Assembly: GCA_016787645.1 (NCBI GenBank)
Contig: JAEUUF010000022.1
Coordinates: 62,001 to 126,000, forward strand
Source of the DNA: Cyclobacteriaceae bacterium
GTDB lineage: Bacteria; Bacteroidota; Bacteroidia; Cytophagales; Cyclobacteriaceae
Reading direction: 5' to 3'
Length of the DNA: 64,000 nucleotides
Positions 55,384 through 63,003 of the stretch are shown piece after piece. Positions within the stretch are counted from its first letter, which is position 1. Every line of letters begins with the position of its first letter. The position numbers and the translations under genes were made by a program. The notes under the pieces were generated by a model. It had not been told where the DNA came from. It did no database searches and was given only the letters and a program-made list of their open reading frames with translations.

Positions 55384-56247
55384 TTAGAAGTACAAGTTCA
55401 GAAATAGGTTTCCTGTGGCCACCGTACCAAAAGCAAAAGTACTTGGTGTAGGATAATAGCCAGAGCTAACGACCGAAACATTTCCAGTCCCAAAATTGAA
55501 GCTCTCTATTCTTTGCGTTCCATTCCCGGAACTATTGGATGCGATGCTATATCCAAATTCAGCACCCAGGGACATTTTTGGCGCTATGAAGAATTCTGCC
55601 CCGGCAAAACCAGTTACTCCAAAATTCACATTGGTACCGCTGGACGTTTCAAGGGTACGACTGCTTCCGAAAGTGATATTGGATACCGTTGCGCCATTGG
55701 GATTCCAGATGGTGAACGCAACCGAAGGGTTTGAGGCAGTTATTGCGTTACCATAGGTATAGGTTGAGCTGGTTGAATTAAACCCAACGAATGCCTCAAA
55801 ACCATAAATGCCTTGCAAGCGCCCCTTCCCTCTTCTCTTTTCAATCCCGGCACCGATCATGATATTGGTTGACGTGAAAGACTTCGTGTCAGTGACCAGG
55901 ACGGCAGGATCCGGGTTCGTTGAATTGTCAACCATGTTCTTTCCATCCTGGGACAGGTTGTTCAGCGAAAACCTTACCCGAATGGCTGTTGTTGCTGACT
56001 TCATGTATTTACCAACCAGGGAAGGGAAGGCCGGACTTCGGAAGGCCGGTGACGGATTATTGGCTGTGTTGTTGAACATGTTCCCGATGTATTGAAAAAA
56101 TGGGGTTGCGTCCACGCCAATGGCAAACTCGCCAGCCTGCGGAAGAATTGCTCTCCCTCTTTTATTAACCAAAATGGTTGTATCTGACTGCGCCAAACAT
56201 GGCGCGCCGATTACTGAAAGGGCAAACAACAACAGGATAGCCTTCAT
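55384..56247 (-). CDS. Predicted outer-membrane beta-barrel protein
   Basis: 287 residues. Signal peptide (...SVIGAPCLAQ, about 20). The mature part is rich in Ser/Thr/Asn with alternating strands (GIYGFEAFVGFN, VTGFAGAEFFIAPKMSLGAEFGYS) and ends LFLNLYF. This is typical of 8-stranded outer-membrane barrels. Function unknown; more AT-rich than the neighbours. Convergent with the AlbA_2 gene, 13 bases apart. Confidence 0.7.
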   Translation of the reverse strand: MKAILLLFALSVIGAPCLAQSDTTILVNKRGRAILPQAGEFAIGVDATPFFQYIGNMFNNTANNPSPAFRSPAFPSLVGKYMKSATTAIRVRFSLNNLSQDGKNMVDNSTNPDPAVLVTDTKSFTSTNIMIGAGIEKRRGKGRLQGIYGFEAFVGFNSTSSTYTYGNAITASNPSVAFTIWNPNGATVSNITFGSSRTLETSSGTNVNFGVTGFAGAEFFIAPKMSLGAEFGYSIASNSSGNGTQRIESFNFGTGNVSVVSSGYYPTPSTFAFGTVATGNLFLNLYF

Positions 56248-56338
56248 AATATCTGCTTAGTGCTGACTAAAATACAACATTTCATTCTCCAGCGAAATAC
56301 ACCGTTTGAGGCTCCCGGCAGAAAAGTGTGTTAAAACG

Positions 56339-56370
56339 TTGCTTTATACCCCCCGCATTACTTAGTTTTA
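56339..56370 (+). promoter_or_regulatory. Possible promoter TTG-N21-TAGTTTTA upstream of the PIN-PhoH gene
   Basis: TTG at 56339-56341 and TAGTTTTA at 56363-56370 (one mismatch from TAnnTTTG), 21 bases apart. It would give a leader of about 105 bases that contains the hairpin at 56384-56443. Confidence 0.4.
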
Positions 56371-56383
56371 GTCATCGATTGGA

Positions 56384-56447
56384 CCGCGAAGATACCGTTC
56401 ATACTTGCAGGAGCCCTTTTCCTGTGGGGAACTGTCTTCGCGGTTTT
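56384..56447 (+). promoter_or_regulatory. Long hairpin in the PhoH leader, possible attenuator or small RNA
   Basis: CCGCGAAGA (56384-56392) pairs perfectly with TCTTCGCGG (56435-56443). Inside, GTTC pairs with GAAC and CAGGA with TCCTG, giving a nearly continuous 60-base hairpin. TTTTCATTT follows. It ends 39 bases before the PhoH ATG. It has the form of an intrinsic terminator with a weak T tract, or a structured leader RNA. No known riboswitch class is recognised. Confidence 0.5.
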
Positions 56448-56482
56448 CATTTGTCCGTACCTCAACGATTACTTTTTAATCT

Positions 56483-57826
56483 ATGGCAAAGACGCGCAAG
56501 GAGAAAAAGATCTTTATCCTGGACACCTCCGTTATTCTCTTCGAGCACAACAGCATCCTGAATTTCGCGGAGCACGACATCGGCATCCCGATTACCGTTC
56601 TCGAAGAACTTGACAACTTCAAAAAGGGCAACGATACCAAAAACTTTGAAGCCCGCGAGTTCATTCGCCTGATTGATAAGCTGGCGAAAGACCAGATGCT
56701 TCACAAGTGGAACCCACTCAACGGCAAGAGTAAGGGGAATTTCAAGGTACTCATGGAGACCGGCAGCAACGGCACCCTGGATGCCAACAAAGTCTTCAAC
56801 GAGCACAAGGCCGACCACCGAATCCTCAACTCGGCGCTCCTCATGCAAAAAGAGGAAAAAGATCGCCAGGTCATTCTCGTCTCCAAAGACATAAACCTGC
56901 GCCTGAAGGCAAAATCCCTGGGGCTCCAGGCGGAAGACTACACCACGGGCAAGGTGCAGAACCTCAGCTCGCTGTACAGCGGAAAAACCATTATCGATGA
57001 TGTTGACCCGGATGTAATCGACCTGTTGTATGAAAAGGGATATTGTCCCCCTGAGGATCTCCTGGGCAATTCCGAACTGACCAAAAATCATTACTACATC
57101 TTGCGCAGCGGCAAGAAGTCAATCCTCGCGTTTTATAATTCCGCCAACGGCATGGTAGAACATGTGGAAAAGCGTGCCGTATATGGAATTAAGCCAAGGA
57201 ATGCCGAGCAAGCCTTTGCCATCCATGCCGTCACCAAGCCGGAAATCAAATTGGTGACCATGCAGGGCGTAGCCGGTACGGGAAAAACACTCATCGCCCT
57301 TGCCGCGGCTCTCGAGCAGAAACGAGAATTCAAACAGATCTATCTGGCCCGTCCAATCGTACCGCTGAGCAATAAAGACATCGGCTACCTGCCAGGCGAT
57401 ATCAAATCGAAATTGAACCCCTACATGGAACCGCTATGGGACAACCTGAAATTCATCCAGAACCAGTACAGCGAAAGCGACAAGGAATACTCCAAGATCA
57501 CGGAAATGGTGACTAATGAGAAGTTGGTCATTACTCCCCTTGCCTACATCCGCGGAAGGAGCCTTTCCAATATCTGCTTCATCGTTGACGAAGCACAGAA
57601 CCTAACTCCGCACGAAGTAAAAACCATCATCACGCGCGCCGGGGAAAATACTAAGATCATATTCACCGGGGATATTTTCCAGATCGATACCCCCTACCTG
57701 GATTCCCAGTCGAACGGACTCTCCTACCTGATTGACCGGATCAAGGATCATGAACTATACGCGCACATTACCCTTGAAAAGGGAGAGCGGTCGGAGTTGG
57801 CGAATTTGGCTAACGATCTGCTTTAG
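56483..57826 (+). CDS. PIN-PhoH fusion protein (RNase / RNA helicase-type ATPase, PhoH2-like)
   Basis: 447 residues. An N-terminal PIN nuclease domain, 8-150 (FILDTSVILF with Asp14; EELDNFKKG; LVSKDINLRLKA), precedes a PhoH P-loop ATPase, 235-447, with Walker A GVAGTGKT (262-269), Walker B CFIVDEAQN (365-373) and GDIFQIDTPY. PhoH2 proteins unwind and cut RNA; many act as one-piece toxin-antitoxin relatives or in phosphate and RNA stress. Preceded by a structured leader. Confidence 0.9.
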   Translation: MAKTRKEKKIFILDTSVILFEHNSILNFAEHDIGIPITVLEELDNFKKGNDTKNFEAREFIRLIDKLAKDQMLHKWNPLNGKSKGNFKVLMETGSNGTLDANKVFNEHKADHRILNSALLMQKEEKDRQVILVSKDINLRLKAKSLGLQAEDYTTGKVQNLSSLYSGKTIIDDVDPDVIDLLYEKGYCPPEDLLGNSELTKNHYYILRSGKKSILAFYNSANGMVEHVEKRAVYGIKPRNAEQAFAIHAVTKPEIKLVTMQGVAGTGKTLIALAAALEQKREFKQIYLARPIVPLSNKDIGYLPGDIKSKLNPYMEPLWDNLKFIQNQYSESDKEYSKITEMVTNEKLVITPLAYIRGRSLSNICFIVDEAQNLTPHEVKTIITRAGENTKIIFTGDIFQIDTPYLDSQSNGLSYLIDRIKDHELYAHITLEKGERSELANLANDLL

Positions 57827-57929
57827 TGTGTTTGGGTGTAAACGTTTCAAAGTGCCCAGGTACATAGGTACGTTGACACGCTGGCCTGTCGACACGGCCC
57901 CAGCAGGCTGGCCAATAAAATTGGAGTAG
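57827..57929. repeat. Spacer with decayed TTGACAC-type repeat words between convergent genes
   Basis: The sequence contains GTTGACACGCTGGCCTGTCG and a repeated GCTGGCC. Similar words (GTTGACCTACTGACAC, ACGCTGGC) occur at 62533-62568. No clear stem-loop terminator. Probably residual intergenic repeat. Confidence 0.3.
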
Positions 57930-58805
57930 TTATTTCTTGAGCACCTTCGCCATGGTCTCCCCGATCAGGGCAGGCGACTCTACCACATGAATGCCGCATT
58001 CCCGCATGATCTTCATCTTGGCGGCAGCGGTATCTTCGGCGCCCCCAATGATGGCCCCTGCGTGGCCCATACGTCGACCGGGAGGCGCGGTTTGCCCGGC
58101 GATAAAACCAACCACGGGCTTCTTGTTGCCATTCTCCTTAATCCAGCGGGCAGCAACCGGTTCATAGTTTCCGCCAATCTCACCGATCATAACGATGCCT
58201 TCTGTTTCAGGATCATTCATGAGCAACTCAACCGCATCTTTTGTGGCCGTTCCGATGATCGGGTCACCACCAATGCCAATGGCGGTGGTGATTCCCAAGC
58301 CTGCTTTAACAATCTGATCGGCGGCTTCGTAGGTAAGCGTCCCTGACTTGGAGACAATTCCAATTGAACCTTTCTTGAATACAAATCCCGGCATTATACC
58401 GACTTTGGCTTCCCCCGGGGTAATGACGCCTGGGCAGTTGGGGCCTACGAGGCGTACGCCTCGCTCCTTGATGTACTGCTTGGCCATCATCATATCTTTG
58501 ACCGGAATCCCTTCCGTAATCGCCACAATCACTTTGATTCCTCCGTCAGCCGCTTCCATGATGGAGTCCGCCGCAAAAGCCGGAGGTACAAAAATGATGG
58601 AAACATCGGCGCCGGTCTTGTCCACGGCATCTTTCACACTATTGAATACCGGGCGTCCCAGGTGCATCTGGCCACCTTTACCAGGTGTTACTCCGCCCAC
58701 GACATTGGTGCCATATTCAATCATCTGTCCGGCATGGAAGGTACCTTCCGAGCCGGTGAAACCTTGAACGATAATGCGCGAGTTTTTATTGACGAGAACA
58801 CTCAT
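57930..58805 (-). CDS. sucD: Succinate-CoA ligase alpha subunit
   Basis: 291 residues. CoA-binding Rossmann domain ([41 protein letters not shown]) and ligase domain with the phospho-histidine His248 in [14 protein letters not shown] cycle substrate-level phosphorylation, and the exit point for succinyl-CoA made from methylmalonyl-CoA. sucC is not adjacent. The start is ATG 58803-58805 ([13 protein letters not shown]); a longer frame to 58892 runs through the promoter and the next gene's terminator. Confidence 0.95.
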   Translation of the reverse strand: MSVLVNKNSRIIVQGFTGSEGTFHAGQMIEYGTNVVGGVTPGKGGQMHLGRPVFNSVKDAVDKTGADVSIIFVPPAFAADSIMEAADGGIKVIVAITEGIPVKDMMMAKQYIKERGVRLVGPNCPGVITPGEAKVGIMPGFVFKKGSIGIVSKSGTLTYEAADQIVKAGLGITTAIGIGGDPIIGTATKDAVELLMNDPETEGIVMIGEIGGNYEPVAARWIKENGNKKPVVGFIAGQTAPPGRRMGHAGAIIGGAEDTAAAKMKIMRECGIHVVESPALIGETMAKVLKK

Positions 58806-58829
58806 GGTCGTGCGGTTTAGGGTAGTGTA

Positions 58830-58859
58830 CAAAATTAGGAGAATAAAGCTGACGGCCAA
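58830..58859 (-). promoter_or_regulatory. sucD promoter (TTG-N19-TAATTTTG)
   Basis: On the minus strand, TAATTTTG (58830-58837) with TTG 19 bases upstream (58857-58859) and 24 bases to the ATG. The -33 TTG is only two bases from the stem of the terminator of the preceding gene. Confidence 0.7.
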
Positions 58860-58861
58860 AT

Positions 58862-58890
58862 GAAAAGCCCCGGGGGTGCCGGGGCTTTTC
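58862..58890 (-). terminator. Intrinsic terminator of the secreted FecR/TPR-like gene
   Basis: An 11-bp GC-rich stem (GAAAAGCCCCG / CGGGGCTTTTC) with a 7-base loop, 19 bases after the stop at 58910. The T run is part of the stem (CTTTTC), as in many bidirectional terminators. Confidence 0.8.
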
Positions 58891-58909
58891 AATAGGTTGT
58901 ATATTGAAA

Positions 58910-59821
58910 TTACTGCTTCTGGACCGCAAGTTTGTTGCGGTAGAGGAACTCATTTCTTGCTTCCACAAAACTTTCCACATCCGGCGCCATTTTGACCGCC
59001 TCTTCATAGGAAGACAAGGCGTCGATGATCAAGCCATGCTGCTCATAAAAACCAGCGAGGATAAATTTGTCGAATGCGGTTTCATCCTTGAGATCAGCAG
59101 CGATTTCTGCGTAAGCCTTCTTAATTTTCTCCTGCTCGGCCGGATCCATTCGCTTCACCGCAATTCCTTCCGAGTGCACTTTCTTATCAGCATTGCTGGA
59201 CACCTGGACAAGGAAGTTTTTACGGCTGGCCAACTTGGGATCGGAAAGATCCAGTTTGATACTGGTTTCCGGAGTTTCCACCTTCATGATCACATCCTCA
59301 TAGAAATCCAACAGGGTAACCACATAGGGTCCGCCGGCCTTCGGGGCTTCCCAAACTACGTACATGCTGTTATTGAACACGAAAGAATTCTGTGCCGGAG
59401 GGAGGTAGACGCTCAACGCGGTTGGCTCTCCACGGTGCACCGCTCCAGTGGCGCTCAGCCGGTTCTTTTTCGCCTCCGCCGAGTTGCTGCTGAGAATGAA
59501 ATCGGTGTATTTAGACATGACACTGGTGCCGCTGCCCAACTGACTCAGGAGGTCGGCTACCTTATAATTTTGAGCCTTCTTCAACTCCAGCGGTTTCCCG
59601 CTTTTGCTCACGAGTCCCAGGTAGGCGTTCTCTGACACTTTAACCTCGTCTTCCACGGTAAGGCTGATACCGGTTTTGACCGGCTGCCATGCTCCACCCT
59701 TCGACTTGTATTCATTAGCCCCTTTGTTGGCCAGCACCTTAAAAGCATAGTCTGCCTGTCCATAGCTGGTGATTCCCAAGGCAACCAGGCCTGCAACCAT
59801 CAAAATTCGTCTTGTTCTCAT
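58910..59821 (-). CDS. Secreted protein with a C-terminal TPR-like hairpin
   Basis: 303 residues. Signal peptide to about residue 22 (...GITSYGQ). A region resembling FecR-type sandwich strands ([29 protein letters not shown] pattern, 44-72), a middle beta domain and a C-terminal helical repeat ([30 protein letters not shown]). It lies 46 bases after the CHASE2 gene and ends in a strong terminator, so the two form an operon. It may sense or scaffold in the periplasm with the CHASE2 protein. Confidence 0.65.
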   Translation of the reverse strand: MRTRRILMVAGLVALGITSYGQADYAFKVLANKGANEYKSKGGAWQPVKTGISLTVEDEVKVSENAYLGLVSKSGKPLELKKAQNYKVADLLSQLGSGTSVMSKYTDFILSSNSAEAKKNRLSATGAVHRGEPTALSVYLPPAQNSFVFNNSMYVVWEAPKAGGPYVVTLLDFYEDVIMKVETPETSIKLDLSDPKLASRKNFLVQVSSNADKKVHSEGIAVKRMDPAEQEKIKKAYAEIAADLKDETAFDKFILAGFYEQHGLIIDALSSYEEAVKMAPDVESFVEARNEFLYRNKLAVQKQ

Positions 59822-59867
59822 TTTCTTGTCATTTTAACCATACTAAAGTACTAAAAAACGTGCCAAT

Positions 59868-61187
59868 CTATGAGATTAATGCCCGTTCACGTCTCTTGGT
59901 AAGCCGCTTTGTCACCTCGTTCTGGACGCTTTTGTAGATATCGTAACATGGGCCCACAAGGGCCGAAACGCCGATGGCGACGGCCAGTTCCAATTTGTAA
60001 CTCCATTCCGCAAATGCGTAAATGACGAGGAAGGAAATGATGATTACTTCCACCAGCTGAATAACCACGGACAGGGCATCAAACCAATCGGGCAGTTTTT
60101 CATTGATGAAGATGAAGAGCGCCACCGTCAACAAACAAACCACAAAGGCCACTACGTACTGAGCCCAGTCCGGTAGAGCATCCACGTAATCCTCGTTGAG
60201 AATCATGGCAACCGCATTGGCATGAACAACCGGGCCAAACATATCCGGGTTGGCTCTTCCGGCAACTTTCTTGTTCAGGGGCGTAAAAAATTTATCTTCC
60301 CAAGCGGCATCGCCCAGGTAGTCGCCCAGGTAACCCATGATGACAATGTGATCCTTGAACATTTCAGGCAGTATTTCCCGGCGCAGAAGTTGATCGGCAT
60401 CTACGACATAGAACATTGTCTTAAAATTTGTAGCTGCAGTTTCGTCGTTCTTCTCGCTTTGAATTCTCAACTGCATCACTTCGATGTTGCCGCGGAAGTT
60501 AATCAGTTCCTCCTCCTTGTTCCGTGCCAGGAATTTCCTCGCCTTGACCGAATCATACTGCATGGCAATCTGGACACCGAAATACAACTCTTCTTTGCCA
60601 CCCACATTCCTCTTGGGAAATATTGACCGGCAAACCTTTACATCTTCCTGGTAGGTGGCGTTCGTAGGTAAACTGGTAAAACCGGTCAGGGCGTAGTCAT
60701 TGAACATAGGATCTGAGATCTCAATGGAATCGTACACATCAATATCGAATTGGCTCAATGAATCGGTCTGAAGAAGTTTGCTGCCCAGGATCACGTTACC
60801 TGCTTCCTGGATGGCATTGCTCAGTAGCAAATTCCCGAGGGTATCCAACAACGCGGGACAATTGATGCTATCCCGCAAACCGCCTTCACAGTTAAAGAAC
60901 CCATCGAAAGCGATGACCCGGGGCTTGAACTCGCTCAGTATCCTGATCTGCTCGGCAATATCACGCCTCGGAAGTCGTCCAATGTTTACAAGGATAATGC
61001 GTTCATCCACCAGCGGATCTGGCCGTAGATTGGAAAAAGCGTAATCGGACAACTCGAAATCGCGTAATGCCTGACCGATGGGGTCAAATGCGTTGAATAT
61101 CTTGAGGTCGGTGACTTTCGCTCCTCCCCAAAGCATGAAAAACACAAAGACCGTAATGATGAGGCTTTCAAACCATAACTTTTTCAT
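59868..61187 (-). CDS. CHASE2 sensory-domain membrane protein without an output domain
   Basis: 439 residues. N-terminal membrane anchor (7-24), a periplasmic CHASE2 domain, about 30-335 (ERIILVNIGRLPRRDIAEQI; RVIAFDGFFNC; HIVIMGYLGDYLGD; GPVVHANAVAMILNEDYV), then three C-terminal membrane segments (about 343-413). It stops with a short basic tail instead of the kinase or cyclase usually found in CHASE2 receptors. It presumably signals through a separate partner; the next gene encodes a secreted protein. Confidence 0.85.
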   Translation of the reverse strand: MKKLWFESLIITVFVFFMLWGGAKVTDLKIFNAFDPIGQALRDFELSDYAFSNLRPDPLVDERIILVNIGRLPRRDIAEQIRILSEFKPRVIAFDGFFNCEGGLRDSINCPALLDTLGNLLLSNAIQEAGNVILGSKLLQTDSLSQFDIDVYDSIEISDPMFNDYALTGFTSLPTNATYQEDVKVCRSIFPKRNVGGKEELYFGVQIAMQYDSVKARKFLARNKEEELINFRGNIEVMQLRIQSEKNDETAATNFKTMFYVVDADQLLRREILPEMFKDHIVIMGYLGDYLGDAAWEDKFFTPLNKKVAGRANPDMFGPVVHANAVAMILNEDYVDALPDWAQYVVAFVVCLLTVALFIFINEKLPDWFDALSVVIQLVEVIIISFLVIYAFAEWSYKLELAVAIGVSALVGPCYDIYKSVQNEVTKRLTKRRERALIS

Positions 61188-61254
61188 TTAGCGCAGACAG
61201 GGTTGATGGGTAGTGAGTAAATTTAGAGATTTAGCATCGCAAATCAACCCATAC

Positions 61255-62253
61255 ATGCCTGCCCATCGTCCTGCGCTCACCCCGGCCGTCCTTGAAAAGG
61301 GAATCTGCAGCGGCGACCGCACCCTTCTTGCCCGTGCCATCACCATGGCTGAGAGTACCAAGCCCGTTGATCAAAAAAAAATAAGCTCACTGCTGAAAAG
61401 GTTGCTGCCCAGAACCGGGAAATCCATCCGCATTGGCATCACCGGTGTACCCGGTGTTGGCAAGAGCACCTTCATCGAAGTATTTGGCGAATTGCTCGCC
61501 CGCCAAGGGAAGAAGATCGGCGTATTGACGGTAGATCCCACCAGTCAAAAAACAAAAGGCAGCATTCTGGGTGACAAGACCCGGATGGAACGTCTGAGCC
61601 GACATCCAAATGTCTTCATCCGCCCATCACCTACCGGTCACGCATTGGGCGGTGTCACCTTTCATACGCGTGAAGCCATTCTACTTTGTGAGGCCGCCGG
61701 CTTTGATGTCATTCTTATTGAGACGGTGGGCGTTGGTCAATCCGAAACCATCGTCCGTGGCATGGTCGATTTCTTCCTGTTGTTGGTGCTGGCCGGCGCC
61801 GGCGATGAACTCCAGGGAATAAAGAAGGGGATCATGGAAATGGCCGACGGAATTGTTGTCACGAAAGCCGATGGCGAAAATATCAAGGCTGCCAAACAGG
61901 CCCAGGCCGACGCCTTGCAGGCTCTTCACTTCCAGGAGGCACCCGCTTCCGGATGGAAACCCAAGGTACTCACGACCTCATCCACCGAAGGAAAGGGCAT
62001 TGAGGCGGTATGGAAGATGATTGAGGACTTTGAAATGAATACCAAGAAGTCCGGATACTTTGGCACGAACAGGAACGACCAACAAGAGCAGTGGCTTGAG
62101 GAAAGCGTCGCACTTTTATTCAACGAATTGATGCATCACAGCACAGTCCTCAAGCAGAAAACGCGACTCATGAAATTGGTGCGCAAGAATCAGTTACTTC
62201 CCACGGAAGCGGCCCAGGTGCTTTGGAAGTTGGTGCGGAAGACTGCGGGTTAA
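61255..62253 (+). CDS. meaB: Methylmalonyl-CoA mutase-associated G3E GTPase MeaB
   Basis: 332 residues. Walker A GVPGVGKST (64-72), LTVDPTSQKTKGSILGDKTRM (switch region), IETVGVGQSE (switch II) and VVTKADGEN (base recognition); a C-terminal dimerisation arm follows. It protects methylmalonyl-CoA mutase and gates B12 loading. The mutase genes are not in the window. ATG 61255 (MPAHRPALTPAVLE) is preferred to the GTG at 61213, because a TAAATTTA -7-like box lies between them. Confidence 0.92.
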   Translation: MPAHRPALTPAVLEKGICSGDRTLLARAITMAESTKPVDQKKISSLLKRLLPRTGKSIRIGITGVPGVGKSTFIEVFGELLARQGKKIGVLTVDPTSQKTKGSILGDKTRMERLSRHPNVFIRPSPTGHALGGVTFHTREAILLCEAAGFDVILIETVGVGQSETIVRGMVDFFLLLVLAGAGDELQGIKKGIMEMADGIVVTKADGENIKAAKQAQADALQALHFQEAPASGWKPKVLTTSSTEGKGIEAVWKMIEDFEMNTKKSGYFGTNRNDQQEQWLEESVALLFNELMHHSTVLKQKTRLMKLVRKNQLLPTEAAQVLWKLVRKTAG

Positions 62254-62269
62254 CAAGACGTATCCCATC

Positions 62270-62449
62270 TTAACGAATTGACTTTTTGAATCCGTAGGGA
62301 CAATGCCTGCACCCCGACTGGCAGCAATACCCGCGCTTCTTATGATACGATTCCGTAAAGACCATAAATCCATTCTCCCAATAAAAATCCTCGTGCTCCT
62401 TTAAAGCACCATGATTCGAAGGCGGTTGGGGCTTGTCCTTTGACTTCAT
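62270..62449 (-). CDS. Small Cys-rich DUF5522-type protein
   Basis: 59 residues: MKSKDKPQPPSNHGALKEHE, then DFYWENGFMVFTESYHKKRG, then YCCQSGCRHCPYGFKKSIR. The YWENG...VFT..YH..RGYCC..GCRHCPYG pattern is the DUF5522 family signature. The Cys/His cluster (CCxxxCRHC) suggests a metal site, Zn or Fe-S. Start ATG 62447-62449, stop TAA 62270-62272. Convergent with meaB, 16 bases apart. Function unknown; easy to miss because of its size. Confidence 0.85.
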   Translation of the reverse strand: MKSKDKPQPPSNHGALKEHEDFYWENGFMVFTESYHKKRGYCCQSGCRHCPYGFKKSIR

Positions 62450-62584
62450 ATCCTTATTCCGTGTCAGCGTAACAAGTGTTTATGCACCAAAGTAGTATAA
62501 ACATGTTTCTGTCTTTGATGTTGGTGGCTGTTTATGTTGACCTACTGACACCCAAACACGCTGGCACCAGCTGTCCCTTAAACA

Positions 62585-62617
62585 CGAAAAAACCCTCTTC
62601 CGAAATACGAAAGAGGG
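62585..62617 (-). terminator. Terminator after rpsJ (end of the fusA-rpsJ operon)
   Basis: On the minus strand, a 7-bp stem CCCTCTT / AAGAGGG with an inner CG-rich loop that can extend it (TCGTATTTCGG) is followed by six T. It begins 26 bases after the rpsJ stop and shows the str operon ends here. Confidence 0.85.
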
Positions 62618-62643
62618 CTACATAGATATAAGCGTTCGGTGCA

Positions 62644-62949
62644 CTACACCTTGATCTCTACATCCACTCCACTGGGAAGTTCCAGCTTCATCAGGGCGTC
62701 TACTGTCTTGGCGCTGTTGGAATAAATATCCACCAGGCGTTTGAACGTGCAGAGCTGGAATTGCTCGCGTGACTTCTTGTTCACGTGGGGTGAACGGAGC
62801 ACGGTAAACTTCTCTTTCTCCGTCGGCAGCGGAATGGGTCCGCTAACAATAGCGCCGGTTGCTTTCACCGCACGCACGATCTTCTCCGACGACTTATCGA
62901 CGAGGTTGTGATCGTACGACTTGAGCTTGATTCTGATCTTTTGGTTCAT
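62644..62949 (-). CDS. rpsJ: 30S ribosomal protein S10
   Basis: 101 residues: [20 protein letters not shown] start, then [20 protein letters not shown] and [14 protein letters not shown], ending [12 protein letters not shown]. Ribosome head protein and NusB partner in antitermination. It follows fusA by 54 bases and is followed by a terminator; rplC, its usual downstream neighbour, lies 25.6 kb away. Confidence 0.97.
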   Translation of the reverse strand: MNQKIRIKLKSYDHNLVDKSSEKIVRAVKATGAIVSGPIPLPTEKEKFTVLRSPHVNKKSREQFQLCTFKRLVDIYSNSAKTVDALMKLELPSGVDVEIKV

Positions 62950-62962
62950 AACCGTGAATATC

Positions 62963-63000
62963 TTATTAATCCAATTATCCTATAATCCTATAAATCCTGG
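62963..63000. repeat. AATCC/ATCCT degenerate repeat upstream of rpsJ
   Basis: TAATCCAATTATCCTATAAT then CCTATAAATCCTGG: short related words like those before rpoA at 24042-24105. Both copies sit inside ribosomal-gene transcripts. Confidence 0.4.
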
Positions 63001-63003
63001 TCC

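Noticed and set aside
57872-57915. Possible terminator or attachment-site-like repeat (GCTGGCC twice) after PhoH
   Set aside because: The copies are direct, short and without a T tract or an adjacent integrase.
58904-59635. 243-codon plus-strand open frame
   Set aside because: Antisense shadow of the secreted FecR/TPR-like gene, which has a signal peptide and its own terminator.
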